A stretch of DNA of 53,484 nt from an uncultured Parabacteroides sp. (GTDB lineage: Bacteria; Bacteroidota; Bacteroidia; Bacteroidales; Tannerellaceae), in contig CAKVBA010000016.1 in the NCBI GenBank assembly GCA_934725305.1, positions 1 through 53,484 of the forward strand. The letters run 5' to 3'. Under the pieces are notes generated by a model. It searched no databases and was not told the DNA's origin. It saw only the letters and a list, made by a program, of their open reading frames with translations. A program made the translations under genes and the position numbers. Position 1 is the stretch's first letter. Each line of letters starts with the position of its first letter. Shown piece by piece: positions 35,824 to 46,200 of this stretch.

Positions 35824-38800
35824 ATGCCTGCCCTTCTGTTGCGAATACCCTATGTGCAACAACAGGTTTCAAGCATCGCCACTGAAGAATTATCCAACTA
35901 TTTGGGTGTACCCGTCAGAATAGGCAATGTTGACATTGAATGGTTCAACCATCTGGCCCTTGAGGATCTCTACCTCGAGGATCAGCAAGGGAAGGTGTTG
36001 TTCGAGGCCAACCGCGTCTCTGCCGGATTTGAACTGAAGCCTCTGCTCGAGGGCAAACTGGTCTTTACCTCGGCCCGGTTGCTCGGTTTCTCTCTCAACC
36101 TCAACAAACCAACTCCCAAAGACAAACTGAATCTACAGTTCGTGATTGATGCCTTCGCCAGCAAAGATACGCTGAAGAAGCGGAAAGATATTGACTTGCG
36201 CTTCAACTCGGTGCTGATCCGTAAGGGCAATATCAAGTTTGATGTGGCCAGTGCCAAAGAGACTCCGGGCAAGTTCAACCCCAAGCATATCGACATCCGT
36301 AACCTGAGTGCCAAGATTGCGCTGAAGGCTTTCAACAAAGACAGCCTGAACGCAACCATCAAAAAGATGAGCTTCATGGAGGCAAACGGATTCTTCCTGG
36401 AAAGGCTCATGGTCAACGTCGTGGCCAACCACGACAGCGCACAGGTCAATAACTTCGAGATTCAGCTGCCCCTGACGCACCTGAAGATTCAGAAGGCTAT
36501 GATGAATCTTACGGAGGTGAACGATATAAACGACTTCTTGAACCATGCGCCGGTGCAGCTCGACATCGCTCCTTCCCAAATCTGCCTGAAAGACCTGACG
36601 GCTTTTGTCCCGGCCTTCAAGAACTTTGCCGACACCATTGAACTGACTGCCGGAGCCACGGGAACCATCAACGACATCAACATGCAACGACTCTCGCTGA
36701 AGTATAGCGACAAACTGCTGTTCGAGGGTAAGATGGATCTGAAGGGAATCACACATCCGGCAACGGCCTATCTGTTCGGACAGGTGCGAAGGATGTATAT
36801 CACCAACGATGGTTTGACGGGACTGATCAACAACTTCAGCCAGCAAGATGTTGCTCTGCCTAAGCAGCTTCATGAGCTGGGAACGATCCATTTCACCGGC
36901 GAAATTGCCGGCTTCTTCGACAACTTGGTGGCCTTTGGAAACTTCTCGACCGCCATTGGATCGATCCAAACGGATATGATTATTGGTAAGAACAAGGAGC
37001 AGAATATCGCCACCTATCTGAAGGGAAACATCACATCGAGCGACCTGCAATTGGATCGGCTGTTTCCGGAAAACAATCCTTATGGCAACATCCGCTTCAA
37101 CATCAAGCTGGATACGCAACGCCCTATCGACGGAAACTTTGCCGGAGACATTAAAGCAGAGATACAGGAGTTTGACTTCAAGCAATACAAATACGAGAAT
37201 ATTCTGCTGACCGGTAACTTCAAGAAGAATTCGTTCGACGGAAGTGTATCGGTCAACGACCCGAACGGACAGCTACAGGCTGAGGGTTTCTTCCGCCATC
37301 AGGGGCAAAACTCCCTCTTTAACTTTACTGCCGACGTCAAGAATCTACGTCTCGACAGCCTGCATCTCACCCAAAAGTATGAAGAACCGGAGATCTCTTT
37401 TGCTCTGAATGCCGACTTCACGGGTAACAATATCGACAATGCCGAGGGTATTATCCGTCTCGACAGCTTTTCGTTCAAGACAAAACCGCATCAGTTTTTC
37501 CTCGACAAGCTCGAGATTAATGCTTCGGGACATTCGGAGAAGCGCCACCTGACCATCCGCTCCGAACAGATCAACGGAGAGGTGATCGGTGCCTATTCGT
37601 TTACCACCATTGTGCCCAGTCTGCTGAACACCATGAAGGAATACGTTCCGGCACTGATCAATCAGCTGCCTAAGCGGGGACGCACCAAAGAAAACGACTT
37701 CTCTCTGTTACTGACGGTTGAAAACACCGAAGCACTGTCAAACACCCTGAAACTGCCCTTTACCATAATGCAGCAGGGACGCATCACCGGGCAATACGAC
37801 AACCAACACAACAAGTTCAACTTTAATGCCTCACTGCCTCAATTCAATATCGGCAAATCGATGTTCGAAGCGGGCTATCTGTCTTGCGACAACCTGTATG
37901 ACCAGGTGAATCTGGAGGTCAAGGCTATCAACTACAACCAGAACGGACAAAAGAATGTGGTGAACCTGCAGGCCAAGGCCAAAGAAAACAAGGTTGATAC
38001 CGACATACATTGGTCGAACAACCGGGAGCGTATGTTTCGTGCCGATCTTTCAGCCTCTACCCTCTTTACGGAAGAGGAACGGGAAAACAACAAACGTCCC
38101 GCTCTGCGCACCGATATAAAACTGAAACAGAGTCCGGTTGTCATCAATGACACGCTGTGGAATGTGTTGCCTTCATCCATCCGCATCCAAGAGGGACAAG
38201 TCAATGTGCGCGACTTCAAGGTTACACACGACAAACAGTATATCCATCTGGACGGCCAAGTGTCAAAAGACCCCAACGACACGCTGAAGCTCAACTTGAA
38301 TCAGATAGAACTGAGCTACATCTTCGATATCCTGAATATTCCGGTCTTGCAGTTTGCCGGGAAAGCCACCGGAGCGTTCAACATCAACGACCTGTTTGGC
38401 AGCCGCATCCTCAATACCGACCTGGAGGTGAAAGACTTCTCCTTCAACAAGGTCACGCTGGGCCGATTGAATCTATACAGCGAATGGGACGACGAGCAAC
38501 AGGGCATTCTGATGTTAGGCAGTATCTATAAGAACGATACCACCTGGACCGATGTGAATGGCTACATCTATCCGGTCGGTCCCAAAGCCGGACTGTCGCT
38601 CCATTTCGATGCCAACGACATCAATGTAGCCTTCTTGAGTCCGTTTGTCGAGAAGGTGGTGAAAGACATCAAGGGACACGGCTTCGGTCATGTACATCTG
38701 TATGGGCCTTTCAAGAATCTGAATGTCGAAGGAGATGCCTATGTGGCCGATGGTGGCGTGGGCATAGAGTTTACCAACACCTATTACACCTTCTCCGACT

Positions 38801-40308
38801 CGGTCCACATGGACAGTCTGTCGGTGAACCTGAAGAATATCACGGTCAAAGATAAATTCAACAACAGCGGAAAGGTGAATCTGAAGTTTAACCATAAACA
38901 TTTCCGCGACTTCGACTTCCTGGTAGATATCAGTGCCAACCGTATGCTGATGTATGATGCCACCAGAAAACACAATCCGTTGATCTATGGCACCGTGTTC
39001 GGCAGTGGTTCAGCTCGCATCAAAGGAAATGAAAAGCTGGTCGATTTCGACATCAATATGCGTAGCGAACCCGACACCAAGGTCTATCTCGACTTCCTGA
39101 ATAACAACAGTGCAGAAGAGTATGACTTTATCACCTTTGTGGATAAGAAGAAACAACTCACGGTCGATTCATTGAGCAACGACACCTTGCGAATCAACCC
39201 CTTTGCTTCGGACAAAGGGGCCGAACTGCGTATGAACTTCCTGCTCGACATCACACCGGATGCCAACATCGAACTGATTATGGACCCTGTGGCCGGAGAC
39301 CGTATCAAGGGAATCGGCACCGGAAGCCTGCAGGTACAATATGGCACGAATACCGACCTGCGCATGTATGGCGGTGTGAACATCACGGAAGGAAACTACA
39401 ACTTCAGTCTGCAGCAGATCATTCATAAAGACTTTAAGATACGCGACGGCAGCACCATTGATTTCCACGGAGATCCTTTCAATGCCAACATGAACATCAA
39501 TGCCATCTATAACCTGACGGCCAATCTGAGCGACTTGGATCAAGGCTTGGCAGTAGAAAGTCCGCGCATGAATGTGCCGGTCAACTGTGTGTTGATGCTG
39601 GATGGTATGCTACGTAGTCCTACCATCTCATTTGACCTGGAGCTGCCGGGATCTAATGAAGAGTTGGAAAGACAGGTGAAGAGCTTGGTGGATACCGATG
39701 ACATGATGACGCGTCAGATCGTCTATCTGCTGGTGTTAAACAAGTTCTATACGCCCGACTACACCAATGGCTACCGCTCGAACGACCTGAATGCTGTAGC
39801 CTCATCGGCTATCTCGTCACAGCTATCAAGCATCCTCAGCAGCTTTACCGACAAAGTGCAGATTGGTGCCAACATACGTGCCGGTCAAGAGGGATTTGAC
39901 AACAGTACCGAGATGGAGATGCTTCTATCGAGCCAGCTGCTCGACAACCGACTACTGATTAATGGTAACTTTGGATATAAGAACAGCTACTACACGGAGC
40001 AGAAGAATGTGTTTGTGGGAGAGTTCGACCTGGAATATAAGCTGACAAAGAACGGAGAAATCCGACTCAAAGCCTATAATCATGCCAACGACATGTATCA
40101 ATATCTGAAGCAGTCGTTGACGACTCAAGGAGTTGGTATCATGTTTAAGAAAGACTTTACACATCTTTCCGAGATGTTCCAGCGCAGAAAGAAACTGCTG
40201 TTAGCTCCTCTTCCCCAAGACTCTGTCGCAACACCAAAGGCGAAGGTCGATAGCATTGTGCCGCCCCAAGAAGAGCCTCGTCCGGTGACAAAGAAGAAGA
40301 AGAACTAA
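35824..40308 (+). CDS. tamB: TamB-like translocation/assembly module protein
   Basis: A 1494-residue AsmA/TamB-family protein that spans the periplasm as a beta-groove and moves phospholipid or aids outer-membrane protein assembly. The C-terminal ~350 residues form the DUF490/TamB domain (VQYGTNTDLRMYGGVNI, DSLVDTDDMMTRQIVYLLVLNKF-type region). A long repetitive beta-rich middle precedes it. The expected N-terminal anchor is encoded in frame just upstream of this ATG (35758-35823, GLKYIIAILFAIFWIFYA), but no standard start codon precedes it in that frame. So the true start is unclear, and a noncanonical start or a frameshift near 35754-35770 is possible. It converges on lipB. Confidence 0.88.
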   Translation: MPALLLRIPYVQQQVSSIATEELSNYLGVPVRIGNVDIEWFNHLALEDLYLEDQQGKVLFEANRVSAGFELKPLLEGKLVFTSARLLGFSLNLNKPTPKDKLNLQFVIDAFASKDTLKKRKDIDLRFNSVLIRKGNIKFDVASAKETPGKFNPKHIDIRNLSAKIALKAFNKDSLNATIKKMSFMEANGFFLERLMVNVVANHDSAQVNNFEIQLPLTHLKIQKAMMNLTEVNDINDFLNHAPVQLDIAPSQICLKDLTAFVPAFKNFADTIELTAGATGTINDINMQRLSLKYSDKLLFEGKMDLKGITHPATAYLFGQVRRMYITNDGLTGLINNFSQQDVALPKQLHELGTIHFTGEIAGFFDNLVAFGNFSTAIGSIQTDMIIGKNKEQNIATYLKGNITSSDLQLDRLFPENNPYGNIRFNIKLDTQRPIDGNFAGDIKAEIQEFDFKQYKYENILLTGNFKKNSFDGSVSVNDPNGQLQAEGFFRHQGQNSLFNFTADVKNLRLDSLHLTQKYEEPEISFALNADFTGNNIDNAEGIIRLDSFSFKTKPHQFFLDKLEINASGHSEKRHLTIRSEQINGEVIGAYSFTTIVPSLLNTMKEYVPALINQLPKRGRTKENDFSLLLTVENTEALSNTLKLPFTIMQQGRITGQYDNQHNKFNFNASLPQFNIGKSMFEAGYLSCDNLYDQVNLEVKAINYNQNGQKNVVNLQAKAKENKVDTDIHWSNNRERMFRADLSASTLFTEEERENNKRPALRTDIKLKQSPVVINDTLWNVLPSSIRIQEGQVNVRDFKVTHDKQYIHLDGQVSKDPNDTLKLNLNQIELSYIFDILNIPVLQFAGKATGAFNINDLFGSRILNTDLEVKDFSFNKVTLGRLNLYSEWDDEQQGILMLGSIYKNDTTWTDVNGYIYPVGPKAGLSLHFDANDINVAFLSPFVEKVVKDIKGHGFGHVHLYGPFKNLNVEGDAYVADGGVGIEFTNTYYTFSDSVHMDSLSVNLKNITVKDKFNNSGKVNLKFNHKHFRDFDFLVDISANRMLMYDATRKHNPLIYGTVFGSGSARIKGNEKLVDFDINMRSEPDTKVYLDFLNNNSAEEYDFITFVDKKKQLTVDSLSNDTLRINPFASDKGAELRMNFLLDITPDANIELIMDPVAGDRIKGIGTGSLQVQYGTNTDLRMYGGVNITEGNYNFSLQQIIHKDFKIRDGSTIDFHGDPFNANMNINAIYNLTANLSDLDQGLAVESPRMNVPVNCVLMLDGMLRSPTISFDLELPGSNEELERQVKSLVDTDDMMTRQIVYLLVLNKFYTPDYTNGYRSNDLNAVASSAISSQLSSILSSFTDKVQIGANIRAGQEGFDNSTEMEMLLSSQLLDNRLLINGNFGYKNSYYTEQKNVFVGEFDLEYKLTKNGEIRLKAYNHANDMYQYLKQSLTTQGVGIMFKKDFTHLSEMFQRRKKLLLAPLPQDSVATPKAKVDSIVPPQEEPRPVTKKKKN

Positions 40309-40323
40309 CAGCTATAAGAAGGA

Positions 40324-40989
40324 TTAGGGGAAATATTCTCTGAATAGCTCAAGCATCTGTAACTTGGCCTTCTCAAAGTCTTGCACACCGCCCAACTCAC
40401 GGGCCAACGAGGTAACGCCTTTATCGGTGAATCCACACGGATTAATCAGAGAGAAATAGTCCAGATCGGTATTGATGTTCAAGGCAAAGCCGTGCATTGT
40501 CACATAGCGGCTACTCTTCACTCCGATAGCACAGATCTTACGTGCTCTTCCCGGCACATGCGGATCGATCCACACACCGGTTGCCCCGGCCAATCGCTCC
40601 CCTTTCAAGCCATACAGAGCCATAAAGCGGATTACAATCTCTTCGACTGTCTCGATGTAATGACGCAAACCCATGTTCCAATGCTCCAAGTCAAACACCG
40701 GATAACCCGTAATCTGTCCCGGACCATGATAGGTAATGTCGCCACCACGATTGATGTGATGATAAGAAATGCCACGAGCCTTCAACACCGACTCCGGAAT
40801 GAGCAGATTGGCCTCTTTCCCACTTTTGCCGATTGTCAAAACCGGCTGATGTTCACAAAAGAACAATTGACTTTCGGCAGTATGCCCTTCTGCCTTCGCC
40901 TGCAACAAGGCATCAAAAGCAGCGGTCTGACGCTCTAAGGCATCGGCATAAGCGATGCGTCCTAAATCTTGATAACGGAAACTTTCCAT
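40324..40989 (-). CDS. lipB: Lipoyl(octanoyl) transferase LipB
   Basis: LipB moves octanoyl from acyl carrier protein to lipoyl domains such as GcvH, linking it in function to the gcvP in this window. The 221-residue protein has NRGGDITYHGPGQ (residues 80-92), the catalytic lysine K158 in GVKSSRYVTMHG and the catalytic cysteine C185 in NPCG. Normal length. 29 bp downstream of mtgA; likely co-transcribed with it. Confidence 0.96.
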   Translation of the reverse strand: MESFRYQDLGRIAYADALERQTAAFDALLQAKAEGHTAESQLFFCEHQPVLTIGKSGKEANLLIPESVLKARGISYHHINRGGDITYHGPGQITGYPVFDLEHWNMGLRHYIETVEEIVIRFMALYGLKGERLAGATGVWIDPHVPGRARKICAIGVKSSRYVTMHGFALNINTDLDYFSLINPCGFTDKGVTSLARELGGVQDFEKAKLQMLELFREYFP

Positions 40990-41018
40990 GATATTCTCTA
41001 TTATATATTATTATACTT

Positions 41019-41729
41019 TTATTTTGCACGACCTGCCTGATATCCCATATCAATATGCGACAGTTTGCCCATCAGCGAAAGAATCGCACCTCTGCGCTTC
41101 AACATATATGCCGACGGTTTCGCCGAATTGAAGCGACGAGGATTGGGAAGTGTGGCGGCAATCAAAGCGGCCTCTTTGCGTGTCAGCTGATAGGCTTTCT
41201 TTCCGAAATGAGCCTTGGCCACGGCCTGCACACCGTATATGCCATCTCCCATCTCAATGGAATTCAGATAAACCTCCATGATGCGCTCTTTGCCCCAGAC
41301 CCATTCAATCAGAAGGGTAAAGTAGGCCTCAATTCCCTTGCGAATATAGGATTTACCCGGCCAAAGAAAAACATTCTTGGCTGTCTGCTGAGTGATGGTG
41401 CTGGCTCCTCTCACCCGCTTTCCCTGTTCCGCTTCGATGCGAGCCTTGCGTATCTGATTCATATCAAAGCCATTGTGTTCTAAGAAGAGATTGTCTTCCG
41501 AGGCTACCACGGCCTGCACCATCGGCTGAGCTATTGCAGAAAGCGGCACCCATTGATGCTTCAACACGACCGGCTTTCCCGCCTGCTTCTGCTCGATCAT
41601 CCGCATAAACATCAACGGTGTATAATAAACCGGAACATATTTATAAACCACCACAATCACCCAGCTGGACACAAACAGAAAAAGCAGCAGGTTTCGTATT
41701 CCTATCCCTATTCGCTTCATCATATACAT
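41019..41729 (-). CDS. mtgA: Monofunctional peptidoglycan glycosyltransferase
   Basis: A 236-residue GT51 enzyme that polymerises lipid II. It has an N-terminal TM anchor (about residues 12-31), the catalytic motif [13 protein letters not shown] (E78), [12 protein letters not shown] and [10 protein letters not shown]. There is no transpeptidase domain, so it is the monofunctional type. A -7 element (TACCTTTG, minus strand, 41758-41765) precedes it; lipB follows. Confidence 0.95.
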   Translation of the reverse strand: MYMMKRIGIGIRNLLLFLFVSSWVIVVVYKYVPVYYTPLMFMRMIEQKQAGKPVVLKHQWVPLSAIAQPMVQAVVASEDNLFLEHNGFDMNQIRKARIEAEQGKRVRGASTITQQTAKNVFLWPGKSYIRKGIEAYFTLLIEWVWGKERIMEVYLNSIEMGDGIYGVQAVAKAHFGKKAYQLTRKEAALIAATLPNPRRFNSAKPSAYMLKRRGAILSLMGKLSHIDMGYQAGRAK

Positions 41730-41757
41730 TCTTTCTTATCGTTTGTTTTCTTCTGCG

Positions 41758-41765
41758 CAAAGGTA
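41758..41765 (-). promoter_or_regulatory. -7 element TACCTTTG of mtgA-lipB
   Basis: CAAAGGTA on the plus strand, 29 bp before the mtgA start. No clear -33. Confidence 0.5.
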
Positions 41766-41825
41766 TCATTTTTATGACGAGTGGCGATCTTGTTTCAGAA
41801 AACAAAAAGCGATAGAGGTGTATTA

Positions 41826-41890
41826 TCCCAATTCGGCCATTAGATTACGATTCTTGTTTGGAGCAGGTTGCAATGGCTGCGTTGCATTTC
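41826..41890. repeat. Half of a MITE-like element with an internal deletion
   Basis: CCCAATTCGGCCATTAGATT followed by ACGATTCTTG, then GAGCAGGTTGCAATGGCTGCGTTG. It is the same half-element as at 29624 but lacks about 11 bp in the middle. Confidence 0.65.
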
Positions 41891-41910
41891 ACTAATTCCG
41901 GCATACACAG

Positions 41911-41947
41911 AAAAAGGCTGTGCCAAATCAAAAACTTTGACACAGCC
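41911..41947 (-). terminator. Intrinsic terminator of the Nudix-regulator gene
   Basis: The stem GGCTGTGCCAAA (41916-41927) with TTTGACACAGCC (41936-41947) has one C.A mismatch on the plus strand but a G.U pair on the minus strand, where a TTTTT run follows. This fits the upstream minus-strand gene ending at 42008. Confidence 0.8.
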
Positions 41948-42007
41948 TCCATCGCCACAAAAGAGTCTTCAAGCAACGAGATCATAAAAGAACGATCTAT
42001 CTAAAAT

Positions 42008-42748
42008 CTAATTCTTATTGATCTTTGAACGCTGCTTGTTATATTTAATCTTGTCAAATCGATAATAGCGGGCAGCACGGTGAGAAACTCCTGTTTCCTG
42101 ATCGTCGGTCTGCACAATATATTCCAACGTACTCATCTTCTTGTGGAAATTTCGTACATCCAACGTCTTGTTATAGATAATTTCAAATACCCGTCTCAAC
42201 TGGAATGCCGTAAACTTGCTCGGCAGATAATTAAATACAATAGCCGGTTCGCGCTCTATCCAGCCACGAATCTCTTGCACAGCTGCTGTGATAATTTCTA
42301 AATGGTCAAATGGCAAATCAGGTAACGCATCAACGGGACACCAATACATAGAACTATCCTGATTGTCCATAGCTATATTTCGGCCATTCTTGCAAAAAGC
42401 CAAATAGGCAATGGAGATCAGTCGTCCTATCTTCATCTGCAACGATTCTTCCAACCATAATCTATCCGATTCATTGCTTGTTCGAGAAGGTGACCCGAAA
42501 CAACGGAACTGGCGTAACTGCACACGCTTTAGTCCGGTTGTCTCATTCAATGTACGAACCGCTGCAGCATCCAAATCTTCGCCATCATAAATCAAACTTC
42601 CCGGAAGTTTGTAACCTAATACATTTCCCGCTAGGTCTTTGCGTTCAACCAGTAAAACACACAGTTTATCATTACTAATGCCCATCAATACGCAATTAAC
42701 AGAAACATGCGTAAACAACATCTCTTCATTTGTTCCTTGTGTTTTCAT
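42008..42748 (-). CDS. Nudix-domain transcriptional regulator (NrtR/AraR-like)
   Basis: A 246-residue protein with an N-terminal Nudix-fold domain (about residues 10-150) and a C-terminal winged helix (about 160-230; FTAFQLRRVFEIIYNKTLDVRNFHKKM). This is the NrtR family layout, used in Bacteroides for the arabinose regulator AraR. The Nudix box is degenerate: VRTLNETTGL in place of REUxEExGU, so hydrolase activity is doubtful and it is likely a ligand sensor and repressor. The start is ATG 42748; a TTG at 42781 lies inside the promoter (TATATTTG, 42779-42786). It is transcribed alone, so its targets are not evident. Confidence 0.85.
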   Translation of the reverse strand: MKTQGTNEEMLFTHVSVNCVLMGISNDKLCVLLVERKDLAGNVLGYKLPGSLIYDGEDLDAAAVRTLNETTGLKRVQLRQFRCFGSPSRTSNESDRLWLEESLQMKIGRLISIAYLAFCKNGRNIAMDNQDSSMYWCPVDALPDLPFDHLEIITAAVQEIRGWIEREPAIVFNYLPSKFTAFQLRRVFEIIYNKTLDVRNFHKKMSTLEYIVQTDDQETGVSHRAARYYRFDKIKYNKQRSKINKN

Positions 42749-42778
42749 ACTATTTTTTATCTTTATTTGGATATGCCA

Positions 42779-42786
42779 CAAATATA
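42779..42786 (-). promoter_or_regulatory. -7 element TATATTTG of the Nudix regulator
   Basis: CAAATATA on the plus strand, 31 bp upstream of the ATG at 42748. The adjacent 42787-43000 is AT-rich with no gene and no clear operator. Confidence 0.5.
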
Positions 42787-43002
42787 CACACTTTTTTTTT
42801 CAACAAAAGAAATGTATTTATTTTTTACAAAAATGCAACTATTTATTTATCTGATAGTTCATTGTCTTATACTATACATTATCACATAAGTGTTTTCGCT
42901 AATTCAAGCTAACCTTAATGACGGTGTATTATAAGGCAAACAGCTGCATTGCTTTTCGGAATTCGGTCACAGCTTCAGAGCCGTGCATTCTACTGATTCT
43001 GA

Positions 43003-43197
43003 TAAACCCAAATCGTCATTAGAACGAAAAAAGTAAAAACAACTGACTATTTTTATTCTTTCCAACTCTTGTCAGCACTTCTTTTGGCATCTTGCTTCCG
43101 CCTGCGTTTCGACATATCCCGCTATGCCTTCAACGTAGCCATTGCAATCTGCTCAAAACAAGTACCAACAAGAATCGTAATCTAATGACCGAATTGA
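43003..43197. mobile_element. MITE-like element (~195 bp), most complete two-type copy
   Basis: The left end, CCCAAATCGTCATTAGAACG, is related to the ends of 26499-26686. The right end, read on the minus strand as CTCAATTCGGTCATTAGATT, is related to 29624 and 41826. The interior is non-coding. It lies between the Nudix regulator's upstream region and the metH terminator. Confidence 0.7.
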
Positions 43198-43206
43198 GAA
43201 AAACCG

Positions 43207-43242
43207 AAAAGGCTGCATCAAAACAGTTAGTTTGACGCAGCC
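43207..43242 (-). terminator. Intrinsic terminator of metH
   Basis: The stem 43211-43222 with 43231-43242 (GGCTGCATCAAA / TTTGACGCAGCC) has one A.C mismatch on the plus strand and one G.U on the minus strand. TTTTCGGTTTTT follows on the minus strand. Confidence 0.85.
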
Positions 43243-43280
43243 TCTATAATAAATCACCCAATATAAACAGAAAATAAAGA

Positions 43281-46200
43281 TCAAGCCTTCAGCAGACGGC
43301 TCATGGCACTTCGCAACACCGCTTCTGGCAACCGACGACGTTCGGCATACTCTTTTAGTTGATCGTCGCCCACACGACCTACCATAAAATAGGATGATGC
43401 GGGGTGAGCTATGTAAAGTCCGCTCACTGATGCTGTCGGAGACATGGCTCCGTTTTCAGTCAGCTCAATGCCAATCTGAGACATGCCAAGCAACTGATCT
43501 ATCGAGCTGATGAGCAACTGGTCGGGCAAAGAGGGATAACCCATTGCCGGACGAACACCTTGATATTTCACCTTAAACAGATCGGCTATCGCTAAGGATT
43601 CCTCCTTGGCATATCCCCAAAACTCCTTACGGATCTTCTCGTGCAGATATTCAGCCGTTGCCTCTGCCAAACGGTCTGTCAAGGTCTGCAACAACAGGCT
43701 TCCGAATGAATCTCCTTCGGCTTCAAACTCGGCCTTCAGCGTTTCGAGTCCGGCGCCACCTGTCACGGCAAATGCACCCACATAATCGGTACGACCTTCT
43801 GAGGCCGGCATCACAAAGTCGGCCAACGAACGGCAAACTTTCGTATCGTTATCGACCTGCTGACGCAAGATGGGCAACAACAGATCGCCAATCTGTATAT
43901 CATCGCCTTTACTATTGGCCGGGAACAATCCATAAATTGCCCGGCAGCAATCTACCTTCATCCGCACCAGACGATCCAACAAGCGGCTCGCCTCTTTGAA
44001 GAGTTGCATGGCTTCTGCCGCCTTCGCACGCTCATTTTCGGGGAAACTTGCCAGCCAAGAGGCTCGACAGGAATCACATCCATGAATCTGGCTGATTTCG
44101 GACAAACGTCCGCCCAACTTCCACGCAGTAAAGAAGAAACTCCAATGGATATAGGGAATCACCTCTTCCAGCGGAATTGAGGGCAGCACATGAACACCCA
44201 ACTGATTGGGAACAACCGGAACATAACTTTTCCAATCAATCTGCAGACGACGATCACGAGCCTCTTGCAACGACAACAACGGTTTCTGCTTCTGCTCTAC
44301 GGTCTCACGCAGACGCTTATATTCTTCACGCAGCTCCGTCAGATAGTTGTCTCGAGTTTCAGGATTCAACAACTTAGCAGCAATCAGCGGATTCTGAGAA
44401 GCATCAGCCACATGAATGACCGGCCCTTCATAGTGAGGAGCTATTTTGACTGCGGTATGTAGCTTCGATGTGGTTGCTCCGCCCACCATAATAGGAATCG
44501 TCAAACCTGCCTTGCGCATCTCTTCTACCACATGAACCATCTCGTCCAACGAAGGAGTGATTAATCCGGACAGACACACTACATCCGGCTGTTCTTCAAT
44601 GGCTTTCCGCACAATCACATCGGCCGGCACCATCACGCCTAAGTCAACAACCTCGTAGTTGTTACAAGCCAACACAATAGACACGATGTTCTTACCAATA
44701 TCATGTACGTCACCCTTCACTGTAGCAAAAAGTACCTTTCCTGCCTTTGACGATCCGGCTGCCTTTTTCTCTGCTTCAATAGCAGGTTGCAAGATTGCCA
44801 CTGCCTTCTTCATTGTACGGGCGGTCTTCACCACCTGAGGCAAAAACATCTTGCCGGCACCAAACAGGTTGCCCACCTTGTTCATACCACCCATCAAAGG
44901 TCCGTCAATGATTTCAACGGCATAGCGATACTGCTTCAATGCCTCCTGCAAATCCTCTTCCAGATGATCACTGACACCCTTCACCAAGGCATATTCCAGA
45001 CGATCGGCCAACGAGGATTCTCGCCAAGCCTCCTGCTTCTCTGCCTCACCACCGGCTGACGCCTGCTGATGCAGCTCCTGCGCATAGGCAATCAGCTCTT
45101 CGGCTGCCTCGGGACGACGACACAAAACCACATCCTCAAGCAAAGTGCGGAAAGCTGGTTCAATATCTTCATACACCACAGATGTGGATGGATTCACGAT
45201 GCCCATATCCATACCTTTGGCAATGGCATGATAGAGGAAGACCGAGTGCATAGCCTCGCGTACATAGTTATTACCGCGGAAAGAGAAAGAGAGGTTGCTG
45301 ACACCTCCGCTCACCTTGGCTCCCGGCAAATTGTTCTTGATCCATTCGGTAGCACGGATAAAGGCCAAGCCATAGCCATTATGCGCTTCCATACCCGTTG
45401 CAATAGCCAACACGTTCGGATCAAATATAATATCTTGCGGATTAAAACCAACCTTTTCCGTCAATAGACGATAAGCCCGTTCGCATATCTCAATCTTGCG
45501 TTCATAAGTGTCCGCCTGACCTTGTTCGTCAAAAGCCATCACCACCGTAGCCGCGCCCAACTGACGGATGCGAGTGGCATGCTGCAAGAATCGCTCTTCT
45601 CCCTCTTTCAGTGAGATTGAATTAACGATGCTTTTACCCTGCAGGCACATCAATCCCTGCTCTATCACCTCCCATTTTGAGGAGTCGATCATCACAGGCA
45701 CACGAGCAATATCAGGCTCTGCGGCAATCAGGTTGAGGAAATGAACCATCTCTTTGACAGCATCCAACATTCCGTCATCCATATTGATATCAATCACCTG
45801 AGCACCATCTTCCACCTGCTTACGGGCAATCATCAGTGCCTCTTCATAGTTTCCCTCTTTGATCAGACGAAGGAACTTGCGCGAACCGGCCACGTTACAA
45901 CGTTCTCCGATATTGATGAAATTATTCTCTGGTTTCACCTCCAACAATTCCAAACCTGAGAGCCACAATGCCTCGGCCTTAGCTACCGGCACATGGGGTT
46001 TTGCGCCCTTCACCAATTCAGGGAAACGGGCAATATGCTGCGGAGTAGTACCACAACAACCACCCAACACATTGATTAAACCCTCTTCGACAAATGGTTT
46101 GACGTGCATAGCCATCTTCTCGGGTGTTTCATCATAACCACCAAAACTATTGGGAAGTCCGGCATTGGGATAAGCACTGATATAATAAGGTGCATGGGCA

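Noticed and set aside
36133..37185. 350-residue antisense frame inside tamB
   Set aside because: Shadow of the tamB coding sequence; no family features, no promoter.
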